A DNA stretch of 64,000 nt from Granulicella arctica (GCF_025685605.1 NZ_JAGTUT010000001.1:2728001-2792000), one strand, 5' to 3'; counted from the stretch's first letter, positions 43,055-52,891 are shown. A program made the numbers and translations. Notes: generated from the sequence alone by a model not told the origin.

Positions 43055-44605
43055 CTACGGCGTCAAGCCCTGGTATGGAAGGAATAACTGAAATACCGTC
43101 CAGCTATTGCCCTTCTCCTGGCTACTCCGCACCCGCAACCGCCCGCCGTGTCGGACGATGATCTCGGTACTTACCCACAACCCCAGGCCGGTTCCGTTGA
43201 TGCCTTTTGTAGTGAAGAACGCCTTGCCTAGCTGCTTCATCGTGTCCCGACTGATTCCGCTGCCAGTATCGGCAATCGTTATCAGAACGCCGCATAGTCC
43301 GGAACGCGTGTTCGTAGCTTCTCGCGTCCTGATGCGGAGCTTGCCACCTGTACCGTACATGGCGTCAATGGCATTTCTAATGAGATTGCTCAGGACCTGC
43401 CTGATCTCGCTCTCAAGGCACATAATGGACTGCGTTCTCCGTTCCCGCCATTCGACCGTTACGTGGGCACTGTCCAGCTTGCTTTGGTACAGATCAACGA
43501 CTGAGTGAAGTAGTTCACTGGCGCGTATCGCCTGCGGATTTGTCGATTGCTTGTAGAAGCGCAGCGACTGCGACGTGATCAGCGCGACCCGCTGCAATTC
43601 CTTGTCTGCCTGGCCAAGAAACGATCGCGTCTCGTCAATGCCGTTCGAGTGCTCTGCTAGATAGAGCAAATTCATTACCGATTCAAGGGGGTTGTTGATT
43701 TCATGCGCAATGGAGGCTGCGAGACGTCCAACTGCCGCAAGCTTCTCACTCTCGCGCAGTGCCGCTTCAAACTCCACCCGAGCCGTAACGTCCATCTGGA
43801 TGCCGACAAAGTGAGTCAACTCGCCATCGCGATTACGGATTGGCGAGATGGACAACTCGTTCCAGAACGGGCTGCCATCCTTGCGAAAATTTTTTATGAC
43901 TGCAACAACCTCTCGTTGCTCCTTCATCGCCTCGCGGATAAGCGATAAGCCAGGTTGCTGCGTCTCGCCACCTTGGAGGAAGCGGCAATTCTTTCCTTGA
44001 ACGTCCTCCAGGCTGTAGCCCGTCATCACCTCAAAGGCAGGATTGACGTAAGTTAGTGGGACATCTGGAAGCGTGGCATCTGCGACTGTGATCCCATTCG
44101 TCACAGACCGGAAGATTCTCCGGTTCAGATGCAACTCATCAAGTGCCGACTGGTAGCGACGAGCAAAGGCGCGATGCGCGTAGAGAAAAAGGCTGAGTTG
44201 CGCCAGTGCTGCAGCCGGATCCTGCGGAAGAATCAAAACTCCGTCGTGCTGTTCTCCGTCGCCTGCCCGCCCACGGTCAGAAGACTCAGTGCTTCTCGAT
44301 CGAACAACGATGATCGCAGGATTTAGTCCGTCGGCCTGCGCCTCCTCTGTCCGCAAAGCAGATCGGATCTGCTTTGCGAACTTTTCGTCCGTGATGATCA
44401 TTTCAAAACTTTGAAAGTTAGTCGCTCCCGGGGAGACTAAATTGAGCAGGCTTGGAACCAGGTCAAGCTGTAAGGATAGGCTCTCGATGAGCCTCTGATT
44501 CGTGGAATCCTCTACCAGAATGCCTAGTCCTGTCCCAAAGCCCGCCTGGTCGGCGGTCGGCTCATTGGTGGCTTTTATGCCAATCTCTTGAGTCATATCT
44601 TTCAT
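43055..44605 (-). CDS. Blue-light LOV-domain sensor histidine kinase with receiver-like N-terminus
   Basis: A cytosolic sensor kinase of 516 residues. Residues about 25-148 look like a receiver-type alpha/beta domain. Residues 163-276 are a LOV domain: GKNCRFLQGG with photoadduct Cys207 (codon TGC checked), flavin-contacting Asn in VIKNFRKDG and PFWNELS, and Gln270 in FVGIQMD, all conserved in photoactive LOV proteins. A kinase core follows, with phosphorylated His301 in SIAHEINNPL, N box LIRNAIDAM, G1 IADTGSGIS and G2 GTGLGLW. So blue light via flavin adduct formation is the predicted signal. No response regulator gene is adjacent, making it an orphan kinase. Confidence 0.9.
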   Translation of the reverse strand: MKDMTQEIGIKATNEPTADQAGFGTGLGILVEDSTNQRLIESLSLQLDLVPSLLNLVSPGATNFQSFEMIITDEKFAKQIRSALRTEEAQADGLNPAIIVVRSRSTESSDRGRAGDGEQHDGVLILPQDPAAALAQLSLFLYAHRAFARRYQSALDELHLNRRIFRSVTNGITVADATLPDVPLTYVNPAFEVMTGYSLEDVQGKNCRFLQGGETQQPGLSLIREAMKEQREVVAVIKNFRKDGSPFWNELSISPIRNRDGELTHFVGIQMDVTARVEFEAALRESEKLAAVGRLAASIAHEINNPLESVMNLLYLAEHSNGIDETRSFLGQADKELQRVALITSQSLRFYKQSTNPQAIRASELLHSVVDLYQSKLDSAHVTVEWRERRTQSIMCLESEIRQVLSNLIRNAIDAMYGTGGKLRIRTREATNTRSGLCGVLITIADTGSGISRDTMKQLGKAFFTTKGINGTGLGLWVSTEIIVRHGGRLRVRSSQEKGNSWTVFQLFLPYQGLTP

Positions 44606-44785
44606 CCCTGGGAGTACCCTTCTTCAAATGTGCAATCAGCGATGAGCCGTACGCAGCTCTCAACGCTGAGACGCTGTAGCAAAATTTAGGTAGAAAGAGC
44701 TCTGCCCACCTTGTAAAGATGGATGCACAGTTTGCCCGAGTAATTGCCCGTCCACACCATCAACCGCTTGATCTCATAACTGCAA

Positions 44786-44814
44786 TTGCAGCCGCGGGCT
44801 GGCTATGCTAAAGT
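44786..44814 (+). promoter_or_regulatory. Possible sigma-70 promoter for the tRNA/tuf cluster
   Basis: TTGCAG, 17 nt and TAAAGT stand about 85 nt before tRNA-Thr in an otherwise featureless 293-nt gap. Each box matches consensus at 4 of 6 positions with ideal spacing. Weak evidence from sequence only. Confidence 0.35.
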
Positions 44815-44898
44815 TTGATCTTGCGGCGCACTCTGCGCGGACACGGTGGCACGCTTCAAGTCCGGCTTGGCAGAGGGCAAAGTAAAGACTGTTTTCGG

Positions 44899-44974
44899 GC
44901 TGGCGTAGCTCAGCTGGTAGAGCTCCTGATTTGTAATCAGGCGGTCGGGGGTTCAAGTCCCTTCGCCAGCTCCA
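44899..44974 (+). tRNA. tRNA-Thr (anticodon TGT)
   Basis: Acceptor GCTGGCG/CGCCAGC, D arm GCTC...GAGC, anticodon stem CCTGA/TCAGG with loop TTTGTAA (anticodon TGT, reading ACA), T arm with TTCAAGT and two G.U pairs, discriminator T, encoded CCA. 76 nt. Confidence 0.97.
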
Positions 44975-45152
44975 GTTCTATCCAGTTGCAGTACAAGGCA
45001 CGACGGATTTGGTTGTACTGCGGCCGTTCTGGCACGCAGGCCTGCTGCCACTCCATCAAGAGTATTGCCACCCGCACGATCCGCGGTACAGGGATCGTCT
45101 GCGGAGCTTGACGGAACGTACAGACTTGCACAAAGGAACGTCACAGGAACGT

Positions 45153-45239
45153 GCACAGGTGGCCGAGTGGTTAATGGCAGCAGACTGTAAATCTGCCACT
45201 CTTCGAGTTACGGAGGTTCGAATCCTCCCCTGTGCACCA
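45153..45239 (+). tRNA. tRNA-Tyr (anticodon GTA)
   Basis: Acceptor GCACAGG/CCTGTGC, anticodon stem GCAGA/TCTGC with loop CTGTAAA (anticodon GTA), long class II variable arm, T arm GGAGG-TTCGAAT-CCTCC, discriminator A and encoded CCA. 87 nt. Confidence 0.97.
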
Positions 45240-45291
45240 TTTATTTGTAGTTGCTTTAGATGAGATCGCAGCAAGCAAGACTGGAGAACAC

Positions 45292-45465
45292 GTGGACTTC
45301 AGCCCTGCCAGTACCGGACGCATGGTTGTCGCGTTCGCTGTTCTGGGAGCCTTGGCAGCAAGCGCCTGGTTCACGATGGAGCCCGGAAAGTACCGTGCAC
45401 TCTGCTTCGTCTTGCTAGGGTTTTTTGCTTTTCGGGTTTTTCTCGGGCGAATGCGTTCCCGGTAA
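45292..45465 (+). CDS. Small membrane protein between tRNA genes
   Basis: A possible 57-residue protein starting at GTG 45292 with GGAGA 5 nt upstream. It has two short hydrophobic helices (MVVAFAVLGALAASAWF and ALCFVLLGFFAFRVFL) split by MEPGKYR, and a basic tail ending RMRSR (positive-inside). The frame is open into tRNA-Tyr, but the part upstream of 45292 is not credible protein. No family recognised. Its place in a tRNA transcript before tuf would mean tRNA processing leaves a short message. Confidence 0.6.
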   Translation: MDFSPASTGRMVVAFAVLGALAASAWFTMEPGKYRALCFVLLGFFAFRVFLGRMRSR

Positions 45466-45522
45466 ATGGCCGTAGGCGTTTACAGGAAGTTTTTGGTAGG
45501 CTTGTAAGGTTGGTTGTAACGC

Positions 45523-45597
<75 letters not shown>

Positions 45598-45615
45598 GAT
45601 TTTAGAGGTCGTAAC

Positions 45616-45690
45616 GCGGGAGTAACTCAGTGGTAGAGTCACAGCCTTCCAAGCTGTTGGTCGCGGGTCCGATTCCCGTCTCCCGCTCCA
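45616..45690 (+). tRNA. tRNA-Gly (anticodon TCC)
   Basis: Acceptor GCGGGAG/CTCCCGC, anticodon stem CAGCC/AGCTG-type with loop CTTCCAA (anticodon TCC), T arm CGGGT-CCGATTC-CCG, discriminator T, encoded CCA. 75 nt, 18 nt after tRNA-Thr(GGT). Confidence 0.95.
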
Positions 45691-45732
45691 TCATGTTGCA
45701 GGCAGGTTCCAGGGCGGTTCCGCAGGAGATTG

Positions 45733-46053
45733 GTGTTGAGCACGATGTATGAGCAGGCAGTTCTTTCGGTAGAGGATCCTCAACGCTTCGGTGCGGTCCA
45801 TGCAGCCATCGAGTCATCCTTCTCATCGAGTCGGGTCGCCGGTTTCATGAAGTCCTTGCAGCGTCACAGCCTGCGTATTCGTGACTTCGAGACTGTTCTT
45901 CGCAGGAAAATGCTCGGCGAACCTGCTATTGCTGAGTATGAGCAGCTCGGCAACTCCGATCAGGGCCAGATTCGCGAATTCTATCTCGCCAGCCTGGAGC
46001 AGGTTGATCCTGAACTGCGGCAGAAGTTTTTCAAACTGTACGCGTACTACTGA
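45733..46053 (+). CDS. Hypothetical protein between tRNA-Gly and tuf
   Basis: A protein of about 106 residues that I do not recognise. It is predicted all-helical and soluble (MYEQAVLSVEDPQRFGAVHAAIESSF, then DFETVLRRKMLGEPAIAEYEQLG and LRQKFFKLYAYY). GTG 45733 lies 4 nt after AGGAG; TTG 45736 and ATG 45745 are alternatives. The gene fills the gap between the tRNA cluster and tuf and must be on the same transcript. It is probably a real lineage gene, as the frame is clean and codon use fits, but no function can be given. Confidence 0.7.
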   Translation: MLSTMYEQAVLSVEDPQRFGAVHAAIESSFSSSRVAGFMKSLQRHSLRIRDFETVLRRKMLGEPAIAEYEQLGNSDQGQIREFYLASLEQVDPELRQKFFKLYAYY

Positions 46054-46122
46054 ATCCTCCAAATCTTCTGTTTCTTTCTTTATCCCGGTTATGTGCCGGC
46101 CAACACTTAGGAGACGAGCATC

Positions 46123-47310
<1,188 letters not shown>

Positions 47311-47321
47311 CTGCTCTGCAA

Positions 47322-47347
47322 GCCGGAATAGGGCGACCTGTTCCGGC
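47322..47347 (+). terminator. Hairpin after tuf (possible weak terminator or attenuator)
   Basis: GCCGGAATAGG pairs with CCTGTTCCGGC around a GCGA loop, 11 nt past the tuf stop, but only GGCTTTAC follows. The poor U tract suggests partial read-through to rpmG, secE and nusG. Confidence 0.5.
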
Positions 47348-47421
47348 GGCTTTACAATAGAATTAGGATCATGGTTTTTGCGGAGGTGTAAGGATTCCGC
47401 GAAATCGGTTAGGATAAAGAG

Positions 47422-47571
47422 ATGCGCGAAATTATTACATTGCAGTGCCCCGAGTGCAAAAACAGGAACTACTCGACGACGAAGAACAAGAAGACCACCA
47501 CTGGCCGCCTTGAGTTCTCGAAGTTTTGCAACACCTGCCGCAAGCACACGGATCACAAGGAAACGAAGTAA
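47422..47571 (+). CDS. rpmG: 50S ribosomal protein L33
   Basis: A 49-residue large-subunit protein. It has the family start [18 protein letters not shown], a zinc ribbon of two cysteine pairs (CPEC near 9-12 and CNTC near 36-39), and a basic end KHTDHKETK. The cysteine-containing (C+) form binds zinc. GTTAGGATAAAGAG precedes the ATG. Gene order tuf-rpmG-tRNA-Trp-secE-nusG-rplK is the usual bacterial arrangement. Confidence 0.97.
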   Translation: MREIITLQCPECKNRNYSTTKNKKTTTGRLEFSKFCNTCRKHTDHKETK

Positions 47572-47630
47572 CAGGGGCTCGGGCTTAAGGATCGGTGCAA
47601 TCCGGTTGACGAGCCCACCTCCTGTAATCC

Positions 47631-47706
47631 GGGGGAATAAGCTCAACGGTTAAACTGTCGGTCTCCAAAACCGAACTTCTCGGTTCGAATCCGAGTTCCC
47701 CCGCCA
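47631..47706 (+). tRNA. tRNA-Trp (anticodon CCA)
   Basis: Acceptor GGGGGAA/TTCCCCC, anticodon stem TCGGT/ACCGA with loop CTCCAAA (anticodon CCA), T arm CTCGG-TTCGAAT-CCGAG, discriminator G, encoded CCA. The D stem seems to have one non-pair (C12/A23). 76 nt; sits between rpmG and secE. Confidence 0.94.
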
Positions 47707-47784
47707 GTTCCACTCCGCTGAGACATCGAGACCGGAATCGGTCGCAGTAGAACCATCAGCTCAGAAGAGTTTTGAGGCAGCATT

Positions 47785-48045
47785 ATGGCGAAGGCGATAG
47801 CAGTAGCGGACGAGCAGAATACCGGAATGCAGCGCTTCAAAGCGCAGCCAGAAAAGCTGGTCTCCTTTCTCAAGGATGTCCGCAGCGAGATGCGCAAGGT
47901 GGTCTCCCCGACACGCGCCGAAGTCCAGTCGACGACCATCATCGTTCTCGTCACGGTCTTCCTCTTTGCTGCATACTTCTGGCTCGTGGATAACATCATC
48001 GGACGCGGTATCGAAGCGCTCCTCCACAAGCTCAGCACCCACTAG
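47785..48045 (+). CDS. secE: Preprotein translocase subunit SecE
   Basis: Small essential subunit of the SecYEG channel. The 86-residue protein has the cytosolic amphipathic helix (KLVSFLKDVRSEMRKVVSPTRAEV, the SecE signature around K..W/V..) followed by one transmembrane helix (TTIIVLVTVFLFAAYFWLVDNI). ATG follows GAGGCAGCATT. It is 50 nt upstream of nusG, with which it is normally co-transcribed. Confidence 0.96.
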   Translation: MAKAIAVADEQNTGMQRFKAQPEKLVSFLKDVRSEMRKVVSPTRAEVQSTTIIVLVTVFLFAAYFWLVDNIIGRGIEALLHKLSTH

Positions 48046-48095
48046 GTTTTGATGTGCAGGATTTGAAGCAGATGAAGCACGAAGAAGGCATAACG

Positions 48096-48713
48096 ATGGC
48101 GGCAGAAGAGCAGAATCCGGAAGAGCTGAATCCCGAAGGCGCAGAGCCCACCGAGACGCTTGCCCCACCGGTTAACGAGAATTTCAAGTGGTACATCATC
48201 CATGCCTACTCCGGCTTTGAGCGTAAAGTCCGTGAGTCGCTTGAGAGCCGCATTCAGGCCTTTGGTCTGCAGAACCGCATCGGCCGCATCATGATTCCGA
48301 CCGAGCCGGTAACCGAGCTTCGCAACGGGAAGAAGTACACCATTGAGCGTGTCTTCCTCCCTGGCTATGTCCTTGTCGAGATGGAACTCGACAACGATCT
48401 CTGGCATGTCATTAAGAACACGCCCCGCGTCACTGGGTTCCTAGGAACCGGCGACAATCCGGTCGCGCTGTCCGAGCAGGAAGTAAGCTCCATCCTCTTC
48501 CGTTCTGACGTCTCGAAGGACAAACCTTCGATGAAGGTCAAGTTTTCCAAGGGAGAGCAGGTCCGCATCAACGAGGGTGCTTTCGCCAACTTCAACGGTG
48601 CCGTCGACGATGTCAACGAAGACAAGCAAACCCTCAAGGTTATGGTCAGTATCTTCGGTCGTCCTACGCCCGTCGAACTCACCTTCTCCGAGGTCGAGAA
48701 GCTCGAAGAGTAG
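48096..48713 (+). CDS. nusG: Transcription termination/antitermination protein NusG
   Basis: Binds RNA polymerase and couples it to Rho or ribosomal S10. From ATG 48096 (MAAEEQNPEEL) with GAAGG 7 nt ahead the protein is 205 residues; the frame is open to 48054. An acidic leader of about 28 residues precedes the NGN domain (FKWYIIHAYSGFERKVRESLESR, VFLPGYVLVEMELDNDLWHVIKNTPRVTGFLG), then a KOW domain (FSKGEQVRINEGAFANFNGAVDDVNEDKQTLKVMVSIFGRPTPVEL). Confidence 0.97.
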   Translation: MAAEEQNPEELNPEGAEPTETLAPPVNENFKWYIIHAYSGFERKVRESLESRIQAFGLQNRIGRIMIPTEPVTELRNGKKYTIERVFLPGYVLVEMELDNDLWHVIKNTPRVTGFLGTGDNPVALSEQEVSSILFRSDVSKDKPSMKVKFSKGEQVRINEGAFANFNGAVDDVNEDKQTLKVMVSIFGRPTPVELTFSEVEKLEE

Positions 48714-48796
48714 TCCCTGCGCCGCAGGAAGATTTAGAAACATCATTAAGTAGCGGGCCAAGCCTGCCGCTGGAAGCATAAAGAGGATTTACCGCA

Positions 48797-49231
48797 ATGG
48801 CACCGAAGAAAATCACTGGATACGTCAAGCTTCAGATCATGGCCGGCAAGGCCACTCCTGCTCCCCCGGTCGGCCCCGCGCTCGGCCAGGCTCAGGTCAA
48901 CATCATGGAGTTCTGCAAGCAGTTCAACGAGCGCACCAAGGCTCCTGACATGGCCGGACTCACCATCCCCGTCGTCATCACTGTCTATGCAGATCGCACC
49001 TTCTCCTTCATCACCAAGACGCCTCCTGCGGCTGTCCTCCTGCTCAAGGCAGCCGGCATCCCCAAGGGCTCCGGCACTCCCAACAAGGAGAAGCTCGGCA
49101 AGGTAACGGAGAAGCAGATCATCGAGATCGCGACCCAGAAGATGCCCGACCTGAATTCGACCACCGTCGAAGCTGCAGCGAAGAGCATCCGCGGCACCGC
49201 CCGCTCCATGGGTATCGAAGTAGTAGCCTAG
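48797..49231 (+). CDS. rplK: 50S ribosomal protein L11
   Basis: A 144-residue stalk-base protein that contacts the GTPase centre of 23S rRNA. Family segments: [36 protein letters not shown] start, [29 protein letters not shown], and the C-terminal rRNA-binding [11 protein letters not shown]. In most bacteria rplA follows directly; here about 1.9 kb with two unrelated genes comes between. Confidence 0.98.
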   Translation: MAPKKITGYVKLQIMAGKATPAPPVGPALGQAQVNIMEFCKQFNERTKAPDMAGLTIPVVITVYADRTFSFITKTPPAAVLLLKAAGIPKGSGTPNKEKLGKVTEKQIIEIATQKMPDLNSTTVEAAAKSIRGTARSMGIEVVA

Positions 49232-49325
49232 TCGATCAACTTTACCCAGACATCAGCCGCGAAGGGCATGCCAGAGCATCGGCAAGCTCATCGCGGTATT
49301 TTCGCGTCGAGAGTGGCACCGATGG

Positions 49326-50399
49326 TTAAGCAAACAGTCTTTGTTGTGCATCAGGACGAACACTCGCTGGCGTTCTCCGGCCACAATCCCTTGTCAGAAG
49401 TGCGTCGCTTGACCGCTCCTGCAAACCGTGGCGCTTGCACACGTCTTCTACCAGCGTAGCCAGTCGTCGCCGGTAAGGCCCGGCCGCAAAGTCCGCGGTA
49501 GCGAATCTCTCTCGATATTCGGGTAAGAGTGCAGGGAAGTGCTCCTCAACAAATTTGAGATACGTTGGTCGCGAGCATGACTTCAGAAAGAGTGGTTGCG
49601 CAGCAAAGAAGCTGGCGCCTACTGCTGCAGCACGCCGTGCCATCCCATCGAGAGCCTCCGAATGATCTGTAATGCCCGGCAAAAGAGGAGAACACAGCAC
49701 GCCCGTTGTGATGCCAGCCGCTCGCAGTCGCCGCACAGCCTCAAATCGCAGATCCGGCCGAGGAGCGCGAGGCTCCAGTAGGCGGGCAAGCTCTACATCC
49801 GCCGTCGTAATCGTCAGGTGAACCACAAGCGTATTACGCCTTCCGATCTGTGCCAGTAGATCGATGTCCCGTTCGATCAGCCGCGACTTGGTCACAATTC
49901 CCAATCGGTAGCCTGACTTACGCGCGAAGACCTCCAGCAAGCTCCGCGTCACCCGGGCTCGCCGTTCAATCGGCTGGTATGGGTCGGTAGCCGTACCCAG
50001 AGCAATCTCCTCTGCTGGATCGATCTTCCTCAATTCCTGCTCCAAAAGCCAGGCTGCATTTTCCTTGATGAAGATCAGCCGCTCAAAGATTTCCGGATCG
50101 TGAAAGTCAACCTGGGTCTTGTTCTCGCTGGGCACTGCAGCACCCGTTTTCGGAGCGAGGAACTCATGCGTGTACCGCGCATAGCAGTACCTGCAACCGA
50201 ATTCACACCCCCGGTACGGGTTAATGCTATATGCGAGCGAAAGCTGTCGCTTCGACACGGACTTGTTCAAGATACTGCGAACTTCCATTCTTTTGAACTC
50301 GACCAGATGCCCGCCATCCGCATGTTCCGCCTCCGCTGCCAGGCGGGCGACGCCGGTAGCTCGAGGCTGAAGTATTGGAAAAAGGGTCGTTTTAGTCAT
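49326..50399 (-). CDS. Radical SAM protein (SplB-like, PA0069/Rv2578c family)
   Basis: A 357-residue radical SAM enzyme of unassigned reaction. The cluster motif is Cys65-x3-Cys69-x2-Cys72 in YRGCEFGCRYCYARYTHEF, the pattern of the spore-photoproduct-lyase-like branch. Later segments ALGTATDPYQPIE, TKSRLIERDIDLLAQI and VLCSPLLPGITDHSE are typical of the PA0069 family. It is transcribed opposite to the ribosomal genes on both sides, so it must have its own promoter (near 50400-50480) and is an insertion in the rplK-rplA interval. Confidence 0.9.
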   Translation of the reverse strand: MTKTTLFPILQPRATGVARLAAEAEHADGGHLVEFKRMEVRSILNKSVSKRQLSLAYSINPYRGCEFGCRYCYARYTHEFLAPKTGAAVPSENKTQVDFHDPEIFERLIFIKENAAWLLEQELRKIDPAEEIALGTATDPYQPIERRARVTRSLLEVFARKSGYRLGIVTKSRLIERDIDLLAQIGRRNTLVVHLTITTADVELARLLEPRAPRPDLRFEAVRRLRAAGITTGVLCSPLLPGITDHSEALDGMARRAAAVGASFFAAQPLFLKSCSRPTYLKFVEEHFPALLPEYRERFATADFAAGPYRRRLATLVEDVCKRHGLQERSSDALLTRDCGRRTPASVRPDAQQRLFA

Positions 50400-50479
50400 A
50401 TTCGCTTTTTATTCGCCTCAGGTGTTACTCTAGGCCCCATCGGAAGATCCGTCAAGAGATCATTCAGTACAATTCACCC

Positions 50480-51076
50480 ATGAACCTCTCCCTCGTGGGT
50501 GTGCCGCTCCCGCTACGTCTCAAGCCCGAGACGCCGATGAGCGATGAGCAACTCATGACCTTCTGCGCCGCAAACGAGATCCTGCGCGTGGAGCGAGATG
50601 CAAACGGAGAAGTGATCGTGATGACCCCGACGGGAGCTGCCAGCGGCGGCAGAAATATGGATATCAGCACGGATCTCAATATCTGGGCCCGACTCAACGG
50701 CACAGGCAAGGCCTTTGATTCGAGCACCGGTTTCACCCTTCCGGACGGCTCCATGCGGTCGGCAGACGTCGCATGGCTCCTGCTATCCCGCTGGTCGGCC
50801 CTGTCGAAAGAGCAGCAGCGCGGGTTCGCCCCACTCTGCCCCGACTTCGTAATCGAGTTGCGATCCTCGACGGATAGCTTGGCAGACCTAAGAACCAAGA
50901 TGAAGCTGTGGATTGCCAACGGTGTTCAACTCGCCTGGCTCATCGACCCAGATCATCAAGCCGTGACCATCTACCGCCCCAACCACGAGCCCGAACTTCT
51001 ACATCATCCCACTTCTGTGCAGGGCGACGGCGTCATGACAGGCTTCGAACTGCCGATGGCACGGATCTGGTGCTGA
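50480..51076 (+). CDS. Uma2 family protein (DUF820, restriction-endonuclease fold)
   Basis: A 198-residue member of the Uma2/DUF820 family, common in cyanobacteria and acidobacteria; it has a PD-(D/E)xK nuclease-like fold and its role is unknown. Family signs: MSDEQLMTFCAANE, EVIVMTPTG, RSADVAWLLLSRW, the core DFVIELRSSTDS, LRTKMKLWIANGVQLAWLIDP and VTIYRP. The end is GFELPMARIW, as in many members. ATG 50537 (MSDEQ) is an alternative start. It lies between rplK and rplA on the same strand as the ribosomal genes, next to the divergent radical SAM gene. Confidence 0.88.
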   Translation: MNLSLVGVPLPLRLKPETPMSDEQLMTFCAANEILRVERDANGEVIVMTPTGAASGGRNMDISTDLNIWARLNGTGKAFDSSTGFTLPDGSMRSADVAWLLLSRWSALSKEQQRGFAPLCPDFVIELRSSTDSLADLRTKMKLWIANGVQLAWLIDPDHQAVTIYRPNHEPELLHHPTSVQGDGVMTGFELPMARIWC

Positions 51077-51208
51077 TTTTTACGAGAAAGTTTGCGAAAA
51101 CTGCGGTCATGGGGCATACTTCTAAGAGTGCCTGAACTCCAGTTGAGGCAGTCGAACCACGCCGGTGCAGATTAGAGCGTCGCGGGTGGCAGATAAGGAA
51201 AGAAACTC

Positions 51209-51919
51209 ATGGCACAAAAAGTATCCAAGAATTTGACGAAGGCCCGCGCTCTCGTAGAGCCGCGCCCTTACGCCCTGGCAGATGCAGTTCCCCTTCTTCA
51301 GAAGGCCAAGTATGCGAAGTTTGACGAGACCGTCGATCTGACCCTTCGCCTTGGTGTCGACCCCAAACACGCAGATCAGATGGTTCGCGGCACGGTCGTT
51401 CTTCCGCACGGCCTGGGTAAGTCCAAGATCGTCGCGGTTATCGCGTCGGGCGACAAGATCAAGGATGCAGAGGCTGCCGGCGCTGAGTTTTTCGGCGGCG
51501 AAGAGCTCGTAGAGAAGATTCAGAAAGAAGGCTGGACCGCTTTCGACGCCCTGATCGCCACGCCCGACATGATGAAGTCCGTCGGCCGTCTCGGTAAGGT
51601 CCTCGGACCTCGTGGCCTCATGCCAAACCCTAAGACCGGCACCGTCACGACGGACGTTGTCTCCGCTATTCGCGAGATCAAGGCTGGTAAGGTTGAGTTC
51701 CGCACAGACAAGACGGCGTTGGTTCACGTTCCCGTGGGCAAGCTCTCCTTCGATCCGCAAAAGCTAGTCGAGAATGCCATCACGGTGATCTCGAGCGTTG
51801 TCAAGGCCAAGCCTTCGGCTGCCAAGGGTAAGTACATCAAGGGCATCACGCTTAGCTCCACGATGGGCCCCGGCATCCAGTTGGATAATGCCGTTGCCGA
51901 AGCCGCAGGCCGTGCCTAA
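51209..51919 (+). CDS. rplA: 50S ribosomal protein L1
   Basis: A 236-residue L1-stalk protein that helps release deacylated tRNA and can repress its own message. Family landmarks: [84 protein letters not shown], and GPGIQLD near the end. AAGGAAA precedes the ATG by about 7 nt. Unusually, it is not directly behind rplK. Confidence 0.98.
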   Translation: MAQKVSKNLTKARALVEPRPYALADAVPLLQKAKYAKFDETVDLTLRLGVDPKHADQMVRGTVVLPHGLGKSKIVAVIASGDKIKDAEAAGAEFFGGEELVEKIQKEGWTAFDALIATPDMMKSVGRLGKVLGPRGLMPNPKTGTVTTDVVSAIREIKAGKVEFRTDKTALVHVPVGKLSFDPQKLVENAITVISSVVKAKPSAAKGKYIKGITLSSTMGPGIQLDNAVAEAAGRA

Positions 51920-52007
51920 GCCTGAACGTTCGCAGGATGTTTCGCAGTAAAGCCCCTCTGGCCGCGAGAAGCGAGGAGGGTGTGATGAAAGTCAAGAGGA
52001 TTCAGTT

Positions 52008-52757
52008 ATGGCATTGAGCAGAGCATCAAAGGTCACGAAAGTCGAGAAGCTGACAGGGGAGCTCGAGCACTCGACCTCCGCCATCGTCGGCACATTTTCC
52101 GGCCTTACCGCGTCGAAGGACTTCGAACTCCGCAAGGCAGTTCGTAACGCCGGCGGCAGCTATCACGTCGTCAAGAACAAGCTCGTTGCTCGCGCCTCCA
52201 AGGGCTCGCAGATTGAAGCTGCACTCCAGGGTCTCAAAGGCGTCTCGTCCGTGGCGTACACCTCGGGGGACCCGGTAGCCCTCGCCAAGGCGCTCTCTGC
52301 CTGGGTCAAGGACAACTCGGAGTTCACCTTTAAGCTCGGCATCGTCGAAGGCAAGGTCATCACCGTTGAGGAGATCACCGCACTCGCCACCATGCCGGGC
52401 AAGGAAGAGCTCTTCTCGAAGCTCCTCTTCCTCATCCAGTCTCCCGCGCAGCGTCTCGCAACGGTCATCAATGCGACCGGCCGCGATCTCGCTGTCGTCA
52501 TCAACCAGGGCGTCGAGAAGGGCAAGTTTGCCGGTCCCGCTGCCGCACCTGCAGCCGAGGACAGCGCGCCTGAGGCCGAGGCTGCTGCGACGACCGAAGT
52601 TCCTGCCGCTGAAGCAGCTTCCGCAGAAAACGCAGAGCTTGTAGCCGAAGCGCACATTGCTGAGGCTCCCGCATTGGAGGCTGACGCCGTCCAGCCCGAG
52701 AACGGCACCGCCTCCCAGGCTGGCGAAGCTGCCACCACGGAGCCGGTCGAAGGCTAA
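52008..52757 (+). CDS. rplJ: 50S ribosomal protein L10 with long acidic Ala/Glu tail
   Basis: The stalk protein that anchors L7/L12 dimers to the ribosome. Residues 1-176 are the usual L10: TGELEHSTSAIVGTFSGLTAS, LRKAVRNAGGSYHVVKNKLVARA and the C-terminal helix (SPAQRLATVINATGRDLAVVINQ) that carries L12. A further 73 residues (177-249) are almost only Ala, Glu, Pro, Thr and Ser with no Lys or Arg, an extension absent from classic L10 proteins. The 88-nt leader holds a CCCTC/GAGGG hairpin (about 51953-51979) that could be an autoregulatory L10 site, but I could not confirm the full motif. Confidence 0.97.
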   Translation: MALSRASKVTKVEKLTGELEHSTSAIVGTFSGLTASKDFELRKAVRNAGGSYHVVKNKLVARASKGSQIEAALQGLKGVSSVAYTSGDPVALAKALSAWVKDNSEFTFKLGIVEGKVITVEEITALATMPGKEELFSKLLFLIQSPAQRLATVINATGRDLAVVINQGVEKGKFAGPAAAPAAEDSAPEAEAAATTEVPAAEAASAENAELVAEAHIAEAPALEADAVQPENGTASQAGEAATTEPVEG

Positions 52758-52891
52758 TCCACTTTCGCCTTGTTCTTCGGGTGCGCTGGTCTGGGCGCAA
52801 CGGAAACCCGAAGGGCGATGGCAGCCGAAGCGCTGTAAGGCTTCGTAGACGTACTTAGTAGCTAAGTTCAGATTCGAATTGGAGAAATAAC

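Noticed and set aside
44774..45274. Several 60-75-codon minus-strand frames over tRNA-Thr and tRNA-Tyr
   Set aside because: They overlap clear tRNA genes; translations such as GEGTRTSV-like strings are the usual antisense tRNA artefact.
51920..52007. A full L10-leader RNA before rplJ
   Set aside because: Only a short CCCTC/GAGGG hairpin could be seen in 88 nt; I could not recover the complete conserved motif, so it is mentioned only in the rplJ entry.
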